Shown here: in pieces, positions 36,495-44,471 of the stretch
Layout of the letters: each line of letters starts with the position of its first letter
Position numbering within the stretch: position 1 is the first letter of the stretch
Assembly: GCF_002831565.1 (NCBI RefSeq)
Contig: NZ_CP025096.1
Span: forward strand, 1,961,027-2,025,026
DNA length: 64,000 nt
From: Spirosoma pollinicola
Lineage (GTDB): Bacteria; Bacteroidota; Bacteroidia; Cytophagales; Spirosomataceae
Direction of reading: 5' to 3'
Notes under the pieces: generated by a model
Databases searched by the model: none
Seen by the model: only the letters and a program-made list of their open reading frames with translations
Told to the model about the DNA's origin: nothing
Position numbers and translations under genes: made by a program

Positions 36495-38060
36495 ATGAAA
36501 CGTCGTCATTTTCTATACTATGCAGCATCGTCGCTGGCTCTGCCAGTTCTGGTTGACGGATTTGGAGCAAAAGCCTTTGCCCGTCCGTCGTCCTTTGTAC
36601 AGGCACTCATAAAACTGGCCGATCAAACCGACCGGGTGCTGGTAATCATTCAGTTGCAGGGGGGTAATGATGGGTTGAACATGGTATTACCGCTCGACCA
36701 GATGAGTGTATATACAGCGCCGAATTTTCGGGGTAACATTGCCATTCCAGAGGCCAAAGCCCTTCGACTCAAGAATTTTGCCGGAACGGGCCTGCACCCT
36801 GCCATGACAGGCATGCAGCAACTATTCAACGATGGCAAGTTGAGTATTGTGCAGGGGGTATCCTATCCAACGCCTAATTTTTCACACTTCCGAGCCAGCG
36901 ACATCTGGATGACGGCCGTCGATTCCACGCAGACAGCAACTTCAGGCTGGGCTGGCCGCTACCTCGATACACAATTTCCCGGCTTCCCTAACAATTACCC
37001 AACCGACAAAGCACCCGATCCACCTGCCATTCAGATTGGGTATGTAACGGCAACGTCATTGATTGGGTCAACAGATTCGATGGCTATTGTTTTGCAGGGA
37101 CCAGACGCCTTTGCCCGACTGGTGGGCGATGCACCCAACAATCCTGTTACTACTCAGGCAGGTTATGCCGGTCAGCAAATTGACTACATCCGGCAGCAGC
37201 AGGCTAGTTCGGTGAGCTATGCCGGGCAAATTAAAACGGCGGCTGGTAAAGGCAAAAACCTGGCGACCTACCCGACGACTAACTCACTGGCGGCCCAGCT
37301 TAAAATCATTGCCCGGCTCATTAGTGGCGGTTTGCAAACGAAAGTGTATTACGTTACACTGGGCGGGTTCGACAACCATGCTAACCAGGTCGACGCAATC
37401 GATACCACAACGGGTACACATGCCACCTTGCTTCGAACTTTATCGGATGCCATTTTTGCTTTTCAAACCGATTTAGCTCAATTAAAACTGGAAGATCGGG
37501 TTGTGGGTATGACATTTTCGGAATTTGGTCGACGGGCAATTTCAAACGGTAGCCGGGGTACAGATCATGGCACCTCGGCGCCGATGTTTGTCTTTGGAAC
37601 AGCGATTAAATCACCGATGGTGGGCAAAAACCCAAACCTGAGCGATTTAGATAACAACAACCTGAAAATGCAGACCGATTTCCGGCAGGTATATGCAGCT
37701 ATCCTGACAGACTGGTTCGGCACTGAAGCAACTACAGAAACGGCAACACTTTTTCGGGACTTTCCTCTGGCACCAGTATTTCGACAAACTGTTACGGCTG
37801 TAGAACCACTGGCAGCAGATGCCCGACTTTATCCCAACCCGGCTTCCAGTGAAGTGATTTTTGAATCGGACTGGCTTTACAAAGGCGTAAAATCAGTACA
37901 GGTTTCGGATATGCAAGGCCGGTTTATATCCTTAAATTCCTCACAGCCAACGGCGGGCTTGGTTCGGTTCAATGTCAGCAGCTTACCGGTTGGCAGCTAC
38001 GTGTTACAAGTTGAAACCGGCCAGGGGTTGCTTACAAAGCGACTGGTAGTAGCACGGTGA
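36495..38060 (+). CDS. DUF1501 family protein with T9SS type A sorting domain
   Basis: A 521-residue DUF1501 (sulfatase-like fold) protein starting MKRRHFLYYAASSLALPVLV, a signal sequence; the frame is open from 36423 but that part is the hairpin repeat. Family blocks: RVLVIIQLQGGNDGLNMVLP, LKNFAGTGLHPAMTGMQQLF, GVSYPTPNFSHFRASDIWM, YVTLGGFDNHANQ, MTFSEFGRRAISNGSRGTDHG. The last 75 or so residues (RLYPNPASSEVIFE through GLLTKRLVVAR) are a type A T9SS sorting domain, so the protein is exported across the outer membrane. Partner of the DUF1800 gene upstream. Its enzymatic activity is not established. Confidence 0.9.
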   Translation: MKRRHFLYYAASSLALPVLVDGFGAKAFARPSSFVQALIKLADQTDRVLVIIQLQGGNDGLNMVLPLDQMSVYTAPNFRGNIAIPEAKALRLKNFAGTGLHPAMTGMQQLFNDGKLSIVQGVSYPTPNFSHFRASDIWMTAVDSTQTATSGWAGRYLDTQFPGFPNNYPTDKAPDPPAIQIGYVTATSLIGSTDSMAIVLQGPDAFARLVGDAPNNPVTTQAGYAGQQIDYIRQQQASSVSYAGQIKTAAGKGKNLATYPTTNSLAAQLKIIARLISGGLQTKVYYVTLGGFDNHANQVDAIDTTTGTHATLLRTLSDAIFAFQTDLAQLKLEDRVVGMTFSEFGRRAISNGSRGTDHGTSAPMFVFGTAIKSPMVGKNPNLSDLDNNNLKMQTDFRQVYAAILTDWFGTEATTETATLFRDFPLAPVFRQTVTAVEPLAADARLYPNPASSEVIFESDWLYKGVKSVQVSDMQGRFISLNSSQPTAGLVRFNVSSLPVGSYVLQVETGQGLLTKRLVVAR

Positions 38061-38064
38061 ATTT

Positions 38065-38979
38065 TTACTTTTTCAACTTCTTGAAATCATCCAGCGTCCC
38101 CGTAATAGTTGAAATGAATTTACTATCGGCAAACGATGAATTACCTTTTTTATCGATGAGCTTACACCGAAACTTAACCTGATACGGTGTATCCTTCTTA
38201 TCGAACAGCATTTTAGGCAATACACTCAGGGTTTTACCGGGCCGGGCCGTTACCGGAAACACAACCGGGGTCGTGCTATTCGCTTTTATCAGAATTGGCT
38301 CTCTTTGTTCACCATCGGCAATTTCCTTTCCATCAATGATAACCGTATAGTGGGCATCGGTTATGTTGAATGGCATCTTATTCTTGTTTGTAATGCTCAC
38401 TTTTGCCGCCACGTCGGTTCGTTTCAGGCCCAGTTTGCCAAAGTCGATGTCATCAATCTTAATTTTCGGAAGATAAAGTGTGGGCATTCGCTTGTCGACG
38501 GTCGTCACGAATGTTTTCTCACCCAGAATAGGAATGTCAAGTGCAAACTTTGCCCGCATTTTGTAGCTGGTGCTGTCGATATCCTTGCGCTCAAGGGTTT
38601 CGAGCACTTTAGTCAATTTTTTATAGATCAGTTTAGCCGGCAACACAATCAGCGTACTGTCGCCGGACTTCACCTCAATTGATTTTTTGTATGCATCGAC
38701 CATCACGGGAGTATTGGCAATGTAAAACGTATAGTCCATACTAGGCGATTTAAACCCGACTGGTAATGGATTATCAATGAGCATATACAGGTCCATCCGA
38801 ATCGTATCTACCCCAATGTCAGTAATGGCAAAGCGGGTCATCTCCAGACGGGGCTTCAATGTGTTGTCATATGCTCCGCCATCGGCTACCCGCTTATCTT
38901 TTGTATTTTTATACCAAATGTAGGCGCCACCGATGCCAATCAGTAACAGCATAAGTACTATTAATCCTCCCTTTTTCAT
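38065..38979 (-). CDS. LEA type 2 (WHy-domain) family protein
   Basis: A 304-residue membrane-anchored protein. Residues about 4-23 (GGLIVLMLLLIGIGGAYIWY) form one N-terminal span, followed by two LEA14/WHy-type beta-sandwich domains: the first about 45-165 (FAITDIGVDTIRMDLYMLIDN, STLIVLPAKLIYKKL), the second about 170-290 (IDDIDFGKLGLKRTDVAAKVSITNK broken into usual blocks, STTPVVFPVTARPG). The family is linked to desiccation or stress tolerance elsewhere; the role here is unknown. Convergent with the DUF1501 gene, with only four bases between their stop codons. Confidence 0.8.
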   Translation of the reverse strand: MKKGGLIVLMLLLIGIGGAYIWYKNTKDKRVADGGAYDNTLKPRLEMTRFAITDIGVDTIRMDLYMLIDNPLPVGFKSPSMDYTFYIANTPVMVDAYKKSIEVKSGDSTLIVLPAKLIYKKLTKVLETLERKDIDSTSYKMRAKFALDIPILGEKTFVTTVDKRMPTLYLPKIKIDDIDFGKLGLKRTDVAAKVSITNKNKMPFNITDAHYTVIIDGKEIADGEQREPILIKANSTTPVVFPVTARPGKTLSVLPKMLFDKKDTPYQVKFRCKLIDKKGNSSFADSKFISTITGTLDDFKKLKK

Positions 38980-39123
38980 AACGTGTCGTTTGATGTAAAG
39001 AACACGTAACTGCCACCGGAAGAGGACTGTTCAAATCCAATACCGATTGTTGAGTTAGCTCATTGTATTAAACTTTTCAAGCCGCAGCAGGTCTTATAAA
39101 CGAACCTCATTTATACAAATACC

Positions 39124-39900
39124 ATGCGTACTGTTTTGCTTGGCTTATTACTCATGGCCACTGCCTGTCGCCGTCCTTCCACCCAGTTTGCGGCCATGCT
39201 TACGCCCGCCAATCAGGTAGACATTACTGATTACAGTAAACAGCTAAAAGCGGGCGACGAACTTATTGCAATGGGCAACAATCCAGCCTGGTCCTTAACG
39301 ATTAACTCCTCAAAAGGTGTCCTGCGGTTTAAGGCGTTGGCTGGCGATAGTGTCAACACGGCTCCACCGGAGCGGCAAACCGACTCGGATGGTGTTTTTA
39401 GGTACAGTGTCGGTACTGCACCATCGCGACTAAATATCGTGTTCCGGCCCGACAGCTGTGTCGATAAATTATCGGGCCAACGGTTCGATTACCGGGTAGA
39501 AGTTGATTTTCGGGGCAAAAGCTATGTAGGTTGTGGATCATCCCTACTGCAACTCACGTTGCTCAACGATATATGGGTGTTAACCGATTTTCAGGGGAGC
39601 CCTATTACAGCCACGGATAACCGCAAAGAAGTACCCCGTCTGGAGATTTCACTGTCCGAAAACCGGGTAACCGGCACAACGGGCTGTAATCGACTAAGCG
39701 GCTCTGTTAAGGCCGATACACGCCAGATTCTATTTGGTCCTTTGGTAACGACAAAAATGGCTTGTCTGGACGATGCGAACCAATTAGAGTCCAAATTCCT
39801 GAACATATTAGCCAATCCACTTACCTATCGGGTAAGTAATGGGAGGTTAACGTTTATGCAGAACGGAAAGGCAGTGATGCAGCTCAAAAAAGTAGATTAA
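39124..39900 (+). CDS. META domain lipoprotein
   Basis: A 258-residue protein. The N-terminus MRTVLLGLLLMATACRRPS is a lipoprotein signal with lipobox ATAC (Cys15). Residues about 45-140 form a domain with ELIAMGNNPAWSLTIN, resembling the COG3650/NlpE-type region that often precedes META. The C-terminal META domain (about 145-258) has NDIWVLTDFQGSPI, LEISLSENRVTGTTGCNRLSG and LVTTKMACLD, the standard HslJ-like pattern with two conserved cysteines. Envelope-located; HslJ-type proteins are connected with heat or drug stress, but the role here is unproven. Confidence 0.85.
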   Translation: MRTVLLGLLLMATACRRPSTQFAAMLTPANQVDITDYSKQLKAGDELIAMGNNPAWSLTINSSKGVLRFKALAGDSVNTAPPERQTDSDGVFRYSVGTAPSRLNIVFRPDSCVDKLSGQRFDYRVEVDFRGKSYVGCGSSLLQLTLLNDIWVLTDFQGSPITATDNRKEVPRLEISLSENRVTGTTGCNRLSGSVKADTRQILFGPLVTTKMACLDDANQLESKFLNILANPLTYRVSNGRLTFMQNGKAVMQLKKVD

Positions 39901-39957
39901 TGCTCTTTTAACCTTTAATTTAAGTAAAAAACAGCACCACAGCGTTCGCTTTTTCGT

Positions 39958-39965
39958 TACTTTTG
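39958..39965 (+). promoter_or_regulatory. Candidate -7 box TACTTTTG
   Basis: Matches TAnnTTTG, 97 bases upstream of the ThuA/dehydrogenase gene at 40062. No clear TTG or TTTG at the -33 distance was seen, so support is partial. Confidence 0.4.
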
Positions 39966-40061
39966 TTTCTTAATAAAAGTCAATAGAATCGTCAAATAAG
40001 TTAACAAGCTTGACTGACTTCTTACAGGTTTCCTAACAATCTGCATAAATTGAAAAACTCT

Positions 40062-43000
40062 ATGAAAAACTCACGGCTTCCCTCCCGTGCCTGGTTACTG
40101 GCGGGTCTGCTGGCAGTTACTATGCCGGGCATAACTGCCGAGGCTCAAACAGCGGCCAAACGTACTGCGGCTACTAAACCCGCTATGAAGTCGGCCGAAA
40201 GTTCGGTTGCCTTAAACCGGGTGCTGGTTTTTTCCAGAACGAAAGGCTATCGCCATGCGTCTATTCCGGTTGGTAAACTGGCCATTATGAAGTTGGGTAA
40301 AGAAAATGGCTTTGCCGTTGACACCACCGAAGATGCCAGCAAGTTTACCGAAGCGAACCTCAAACAGTACAGTGCTATAATCTGGCTCAGCACCACCGGC
40401 GATGTGCTCGATGATGCGCAACAAGCGGCATTTGAACGGTATATCCAAGCGGGTGGCGGTTACGTTGGTATTCACGCAGCGGCCGATACGGAGTACGACT
40501 GGCCTTGGTATAATCAACTGGCCGGTGCCTGGTTTCTGAACCACCCTAAACAGCAAAATGCTGAAATCGAGATTGTTGACAAAAATCACCCGTCAACTAA
40601 AATGCTGCCCGACCGTTGGAAACGCTTTGACGAATGGTATAGCTACAAGAACATTCAGCCTGACCTCAAAGTATTGGGTAAGCTGGATGAGAAAACCTAC
40701 GAAGGCGGCAAAAACGGTGATAATCACCCGTTTATCTGGCATCACGATTTCGAGGGTGGCAAAGCTTTTTATACGGGTGGCGGCCATACTGATGAGTCTT
40801 ATGCCGATCCGCTGTTTTTACAGCACATTCTGGGCGGCATCAAATCGGTTATGGCGACAAGTCTGAAATTCGGTCAGGCGAAAACCCAGCCCTTCCCAGA
40901 AGAAAACCGCTTTGATCGTGAAGTTCTGACCGCCAATCTGGATGAACCTACTGAACTGGTTGTACTCGATAACGGTAAGGTACTTTTTGCCGAACGCAAA
41001 GGTGCGCTGAAACTGTACGACCCAAAAAAGAAAACGGTTAAAGTAGTCGCTAACTTTCCGGTGTTCACAAAATTTGAGTACGGATTGATGGGCTTAAACG
41101 TTGATCCAAACTTCAAACAAAACAAATGGCTCTACGCCTATTACTCCCCAAACACAGGTAAAACGGTTGCTGATACGGCTCAACATCTGTCGCGTTTTGT
41201 GTATGACGACGTACGCGATACGCTGTTATTGAATACCGAAAAAGTGCTGTTAACGATTCCTGTTAAACGCGATGGTTGCTGCCACACGGGCGGCTCTATT
41301 GCCTGGGATCGGAAGGGTAATCTATATCTGTCGGCGGGTGATGATACTAACCCATTCAATTCCCAAGGATTTGCGCCTATTGATGAGCGCAAAGATCGCG
41401 GAGGTTGGGACGCTCGTTTAACATCGAGCAACACGAACGATCTGCGTGGAAAAATCATGCGTATCCACCCCGAAGCGGATGGAACGTATACCATTCCCGA
41501 AGGAAACCTGTTTCCAAAAGGAACAGCCAAAACCCGGCCTGAGATTTATGTGATGGGTAACCGGAACCCTTACCGGATTTCGGTCGACCAGCGCACAGGC
41601 TTCCTGTACTGGGGTGAAGTTGGCCCGGATGCCGGGGAGAACAGCGAAAAATACGGCCCACGCGGTCATGATGAAATGAACCAGGCTCGTAAGGCGGGTT
41701 ACTTTGGCTGGCCCTTGTTTGTAGCGGATAACCGTCCGTATCACGCCCGTACCTTTGCCGACAGCACCACCGGCCCCCTGTTTGATCCGATGAAGCCGAT
41801 CAATAACTCTCCTCACAACACAGGGCTAACCGAGTTACCTCCCGCACAAAAAGCATTCATTTATTACCCCTATGCTGATTCGCCGGAGTTTGGTGCAATT
41901 GTTGGCAAGGGTGGTCGGAATGCAATGGGTGGCCCCGTTTATTACTATGACGACTATGCCGAATCGTCGGTGAAATTCCCGCGTGCTTACGATGGCAAGT
42001 TCTTCGCCTACGACTGGATGCGCGACTGGATTCACCCGGTTACGATGAAGGAAAACGGCGATTTTGTGAAGATGGAAACCTTCATGCCCAGCACAAAATT
42101 CTCGCACGTGATCGACATGCAGTTCGCCAATGACGGTTCGCTCTACACGCTCGAATACGGTCAACAGTGGTTTGCGGCCAATTCCGACGCCCGCCTGTCG
42201 CACATTACATACAATGCCGGAAACCGGAAACCCGTTGCTATGGCCAATGCCAGCAAAACCGTTGGCTCGGCTCCCCTAACGGTGAAGTTCGACAGCAAAG
42301 GATCAATGGACTATGATAATGACGCGCTGAAATATAGCTGGTCATTTGGTAATGGAATGCCGAAACAAACAACGGCAAACCCAACGGTTACCTTCTCGAA
42401 ACCGGGCACTTACCCCGCTACGTTAACGGTAACGGATGCCGTTGGTAATTCGGCGACAAAAACAATGGACATTAAAGTCGGTAACGCTGAGCCACAGGTA
42501 GAAGTAGCCATTGCCGGAAACAAGACGTTTTATTTTCCTGATAAGCCGGTGAAATATTCGGTGAAGGTGGCCGATAAAGAAGATGGCACGTTGCAGAAAG
42601 GCATCAGCCCCGAAGATGTGACGATGACGATTGACTACCTCGAAGGTTTCGACAAAACGATGCTGGCTCAGGGACACCAAGCGAATCTGGGGTCATCGAC
42701 GGGTAAGCGATTGATCGAGTTGAATGACTGCAAAGCTTGTCATTCGATCGACAAAAAGTCTATTGGACCTGCTTATATCGACGTAGCCAAGAAATACAAA
42801 GGTGCTTTCCAGATTGAAGGAAAACTAGCCCGCAAGGTTATCAACGGTGGTGGTGGCGTTTGGGGCGAACAGGCCATGAGTGCCCACCCACAACTAAAAG
42901 AAAGCGAAGCAACGGATATGGTACGCTACATTCTGACCCTAGCCGATGAGAAGAAAGTCAATCGTCAGCCACTGGCGGGTGATTACGTTCCGGCACAGCA

Positions 43001-43493
43001 GAAGAAAGACGGTTCATACATCCTGACCGCCAGCTACACCGACCGGGGCAATGGGGTTATTGGTCCCCTGACCAGTTCAAACTCATTGGCGCTACGTTCG
43101 CCATCTGTAAAAGCCGTTTCGGCCGATGTTAAACAGGATATTTTTCAATATGATATTCCTAAACTGGGGCCAGCCGCTATTGGCACGAAGTCGGGAAGCT
43201 ATCTGGAGTTTAACGACATCGACTTAACCGGTATTCAGGGACTAACCCCCTCTGTCTTTGCCGCAAACGACCAGGTAGCTGGTGGCAAACTCGAAGCCCG
43301 GCTCGACTCACCCACCGGCACATTGCTGGGCGAAGCCGACGTGAAACAGGGAACAATGGGGGCCGTGAATTTACCATTCCGTCAACCGGTTTCTGGTGTC
43401 CATAAGCTGTATCTAATCTTTGTAAATCCCGAAGCCAAACAGAAACCGCTCTTTGCGCTAGACAAAGTACAGTTCTCAACACAAGGTATGTAA
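40062..43493 (+). CDS. Secreted ThuA / sorbosone-type dehydrogenase / PKD / cytochrome c / CBM6-like protein
   Basis: A 1143-residue multidomain protein from ATG 40062; a TTG at 40050 would add four residues. Order: signal peptide (about 1-34), ThuA domain (about 55-265: RVLVFSRTKGYRHASIPVG, GGYVGIHAAADTEYDWPW), glucose/sorbosone dehydrogenase beta-propeller (about 285-715: ELVVLDNGKVLFAERKGALK, DGCCHTGGSIAWD, YVMGNRNPYRI), PKD domain (about 720-810), a class I cytochrome c with CKACH from residue 890 and a likely axial Met in EQAMSAHP, and a C-terminal CBM6-like beta-sandwich (about 1020-1143). It suggests periplasmic sugar oxidation with electron transfer to a haem, coupled to sugar binding. 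Substrate unknown. Two long palindromes follow. Confidence 0.9.
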   Translation: MKNSRLPSRAWLLAGLLAVTMPGITAEAQTAAKRTAATKPAMKSAESSVALNRVLVFSRTKGYRHASIPVGKLAIMKLGKENGFAVDTTEDASKFTEANLKQYSAIIWLSTTGDVLDDAQQAAFERYIQAGGGYVGIHAAADTEYDWPWYNQLAGAWFLNHPKQQNAEIEIVDKNHPSTKMLPDRWKRFDEWYSYKNIQPDLKVLGKLDEKTYEGGKNGDNHPFIWHHDFEGGKAFYTGGGHTDESYADPLFLQHILGGIKSVMATSLKFGQAKTQPFPEENRFDREVLTANLDEPTELVVLDNGKVLFAERKGALKLYDPKKKTVKVVANFPVFTKFEYGLMGLNVDPNFKQNKWLYAYYSPNTGKTVADTAQHLSRFVYDDVRDTLLLNTEKVLLTIPVKRDGCCHTGGSIAWDRKGNLYLSAGDDTNPFNSQGFAPIDERKDRGGWDARLTSSNTNDLRGKIMRIHPEADGTYTIPEGNLFPKGTAKTRPEIYVMGNRNPYRISVDQRTGFLYWGEVGPDAGENSEKYGPRGHDEMNQARKAGYFGWPLFVADNRPYHARTFADSTTGPLFDPMKPINNSPHNTGLTELPPAQKAFIYYPYADSPEFGAIVGKGGRNAMGGPVYYYDDYAESSVKFPRAYDGKFFAYDWMRDWIHPVTMKENGDFVKMETFMPSTKFSHVIDMQFANDGSLYTLEYGQQWFAANSDARLSHITYNAGNRKPVAMANASKTVGSAPLTVKFDSKGSMDYDNDALKYSWSFGNGMPKQTTANPTVTFSKPGTYPATLTVTDAVGNSATKTMDIKVGNAEPQVEVAIAGNKTFYFPDKPVKYSVKVADKEDGTLQKGISPEDVTMTIDYLEGFDKTMLAQGHQANLGSSTGKRLIELNDCKACHSIDKKSIGPAYIDVAKKYKGAFQIEGKLARKVINGGGGVWGEQAMSAHPQLKESEATDMVRYILTLADEKKVNRQPLAGDYVPAQQKKDGSYILTASYTDRGNGVIGPLTSSNSLALRSPSVKAVSADVKQDIFQYDIPKLGPAAIGTKSGSYLEFNDIDLTGIQGLTPSVFAANDQVAGGKLEARLDSPTGTLLGEADVKQGTMGAVNLPFRQPVSGVHKLYLIFVNPEAKQKPLFALDKVQFSTQGM

Positions 43494-43567
43494 GTTTGAG
43501 TTAGTCATAAACAAAATCGCCCCGGACACTACTGTCCGGGGCGATTTTGTTTATGACTAACTCAAAC
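43494..43567. repeat. Perfect cruciform, 35-bp arms, 4-base loop
   Basis: Arms 43494-43528 and 43533-43567 are exact reverse complements with loop CTAC; the GC-rich tip is GCCCCGGACA. It starts on the base after the upstream stop codon and overlaps the next palindrome by four bases. Likely two-way terminator between convergent genes, but the stem is far longer than usual. Confidence 0.93.
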
Positions 43568-43606
43568 TGGAAAAATATGGAATCTGATTCCATATTTTTC
43601 CAGTTT
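43564..43606. repeat. Perfect palindrome, 21-bp arms, 1-base centre
   Basis: Arms 43564-43584 and 43586-43606 are exact reverse complements around a single T; core GGAAAAATATGGAATC. It shares AAAC with the end of the preceding 35-bp cruciform. Confidence 0.9.
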
Positions 43607-43699
43607 ACAATAAGACATGTAAATAAAGAATGTCATTTAAACTGAACAGTTTAATTAGCTCTCTACAGCCCACACCAGTCTGAACTCATTCTCCGCTCG

Positions 43700-44452
43700 T
43701 TAATAGCGAATTCCTCCCCAACCGAATGGATTTTGCTGGGATGTCATCCGCTCGCTGATGTGCTGCTTAATCACGGCATCGTAGTTCGCATCGGTAATCT
43801 TTTTCCCCTTCTGCTTCGGTAGCTTCAGATCATTCGGAGTGAGCGGGCGGAAACTTACGTTTGTGGCTTCAATCACGACATCTCCATCATTAACATCCAA
43901 CTCCAGAATCAGGCCCGGCAGGCCATTTACCCGTTCGGGACCGGCCGAAACCGGGATATCCTGCGCAAACCAGGCCGTGATTTTCTGCTTTTTAATTAGG
44001 TCTTCCGTTTCAGCTTTCATGCAGATGTAGCCCGCTACTTCTTTAATCTGGTTACCAATCTTCCAAACGGGGGCATGTAGCGAATCGTCAACAATGTATG
44101 TCTTACCGAGCATTTCGATAATATCCGTTTTCTTCTCTTTTTCGAAATTTCGGTATAAATAAAACTCCGACTTACGCCACGAATACCCCCCCTCTTCAGG
44201 TTCATCGCTATTGTAAGTATACAGACTCTCGTCGGGATTGAAGGCAAGCTTCATTTTGATGCCTTTGTTATCTTCCGCATAGTTTTTCCACGTTTGCGCT
44301 TCCCGGTCTTTCTCCTCCTGACTTAGAAACGTTAGGCGGTTGATGATTTTCAGCCAGTACTCTTTCCGAACGTAGGTAACAACGCCTTCGGTTTTTTGGG
44401 CCATTGTTACTGAACTGGTCAGCAGGCAAAGGAATATGAACAGTTTCTTCAT
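43700..44452 (-). CDS. GLPGLI family protein
   Basis: A 250-residue exported protein with signal peptide MKKLFIFLCLLTSSVTMAQ and the family-naming motif in VNGLPGLILELDVNDG, preceded by ITAWFAQDIPVSAGPER. The family is restricted to Bacteroidota, and its members often follow a TonB-type or other outer-membrane barrel gene, as here, where the start lies 19 bp after the stop of the barrel gene. Function unknown. Confidence 0.9.
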   Translation of the reverse strand: MKKLFIFLCLLTSSVTMAQKTEGVVTYVRKEYWLKIINRLTFLSQEEKDREAQTWKNYAEDNKGIKMKLAFNPDESLYTYNSDEPEEGGYSWRKSEFYLYRNFEKEKKTDIIEMLGKTYIVDDSLHAPVWKIGNQIKEVAGYICMKAETEDLIKKQKITAWFAQDIPVSAGPERVNGLPGLILELDVNDGDVVIEATNVSFRPLTPNDLKLPKQKGKKITDANYDAVIKQHISERMTSQQNPFGWGGIRY

Positions 44453-44471
44453 GATATATAGCTATTTAAGA

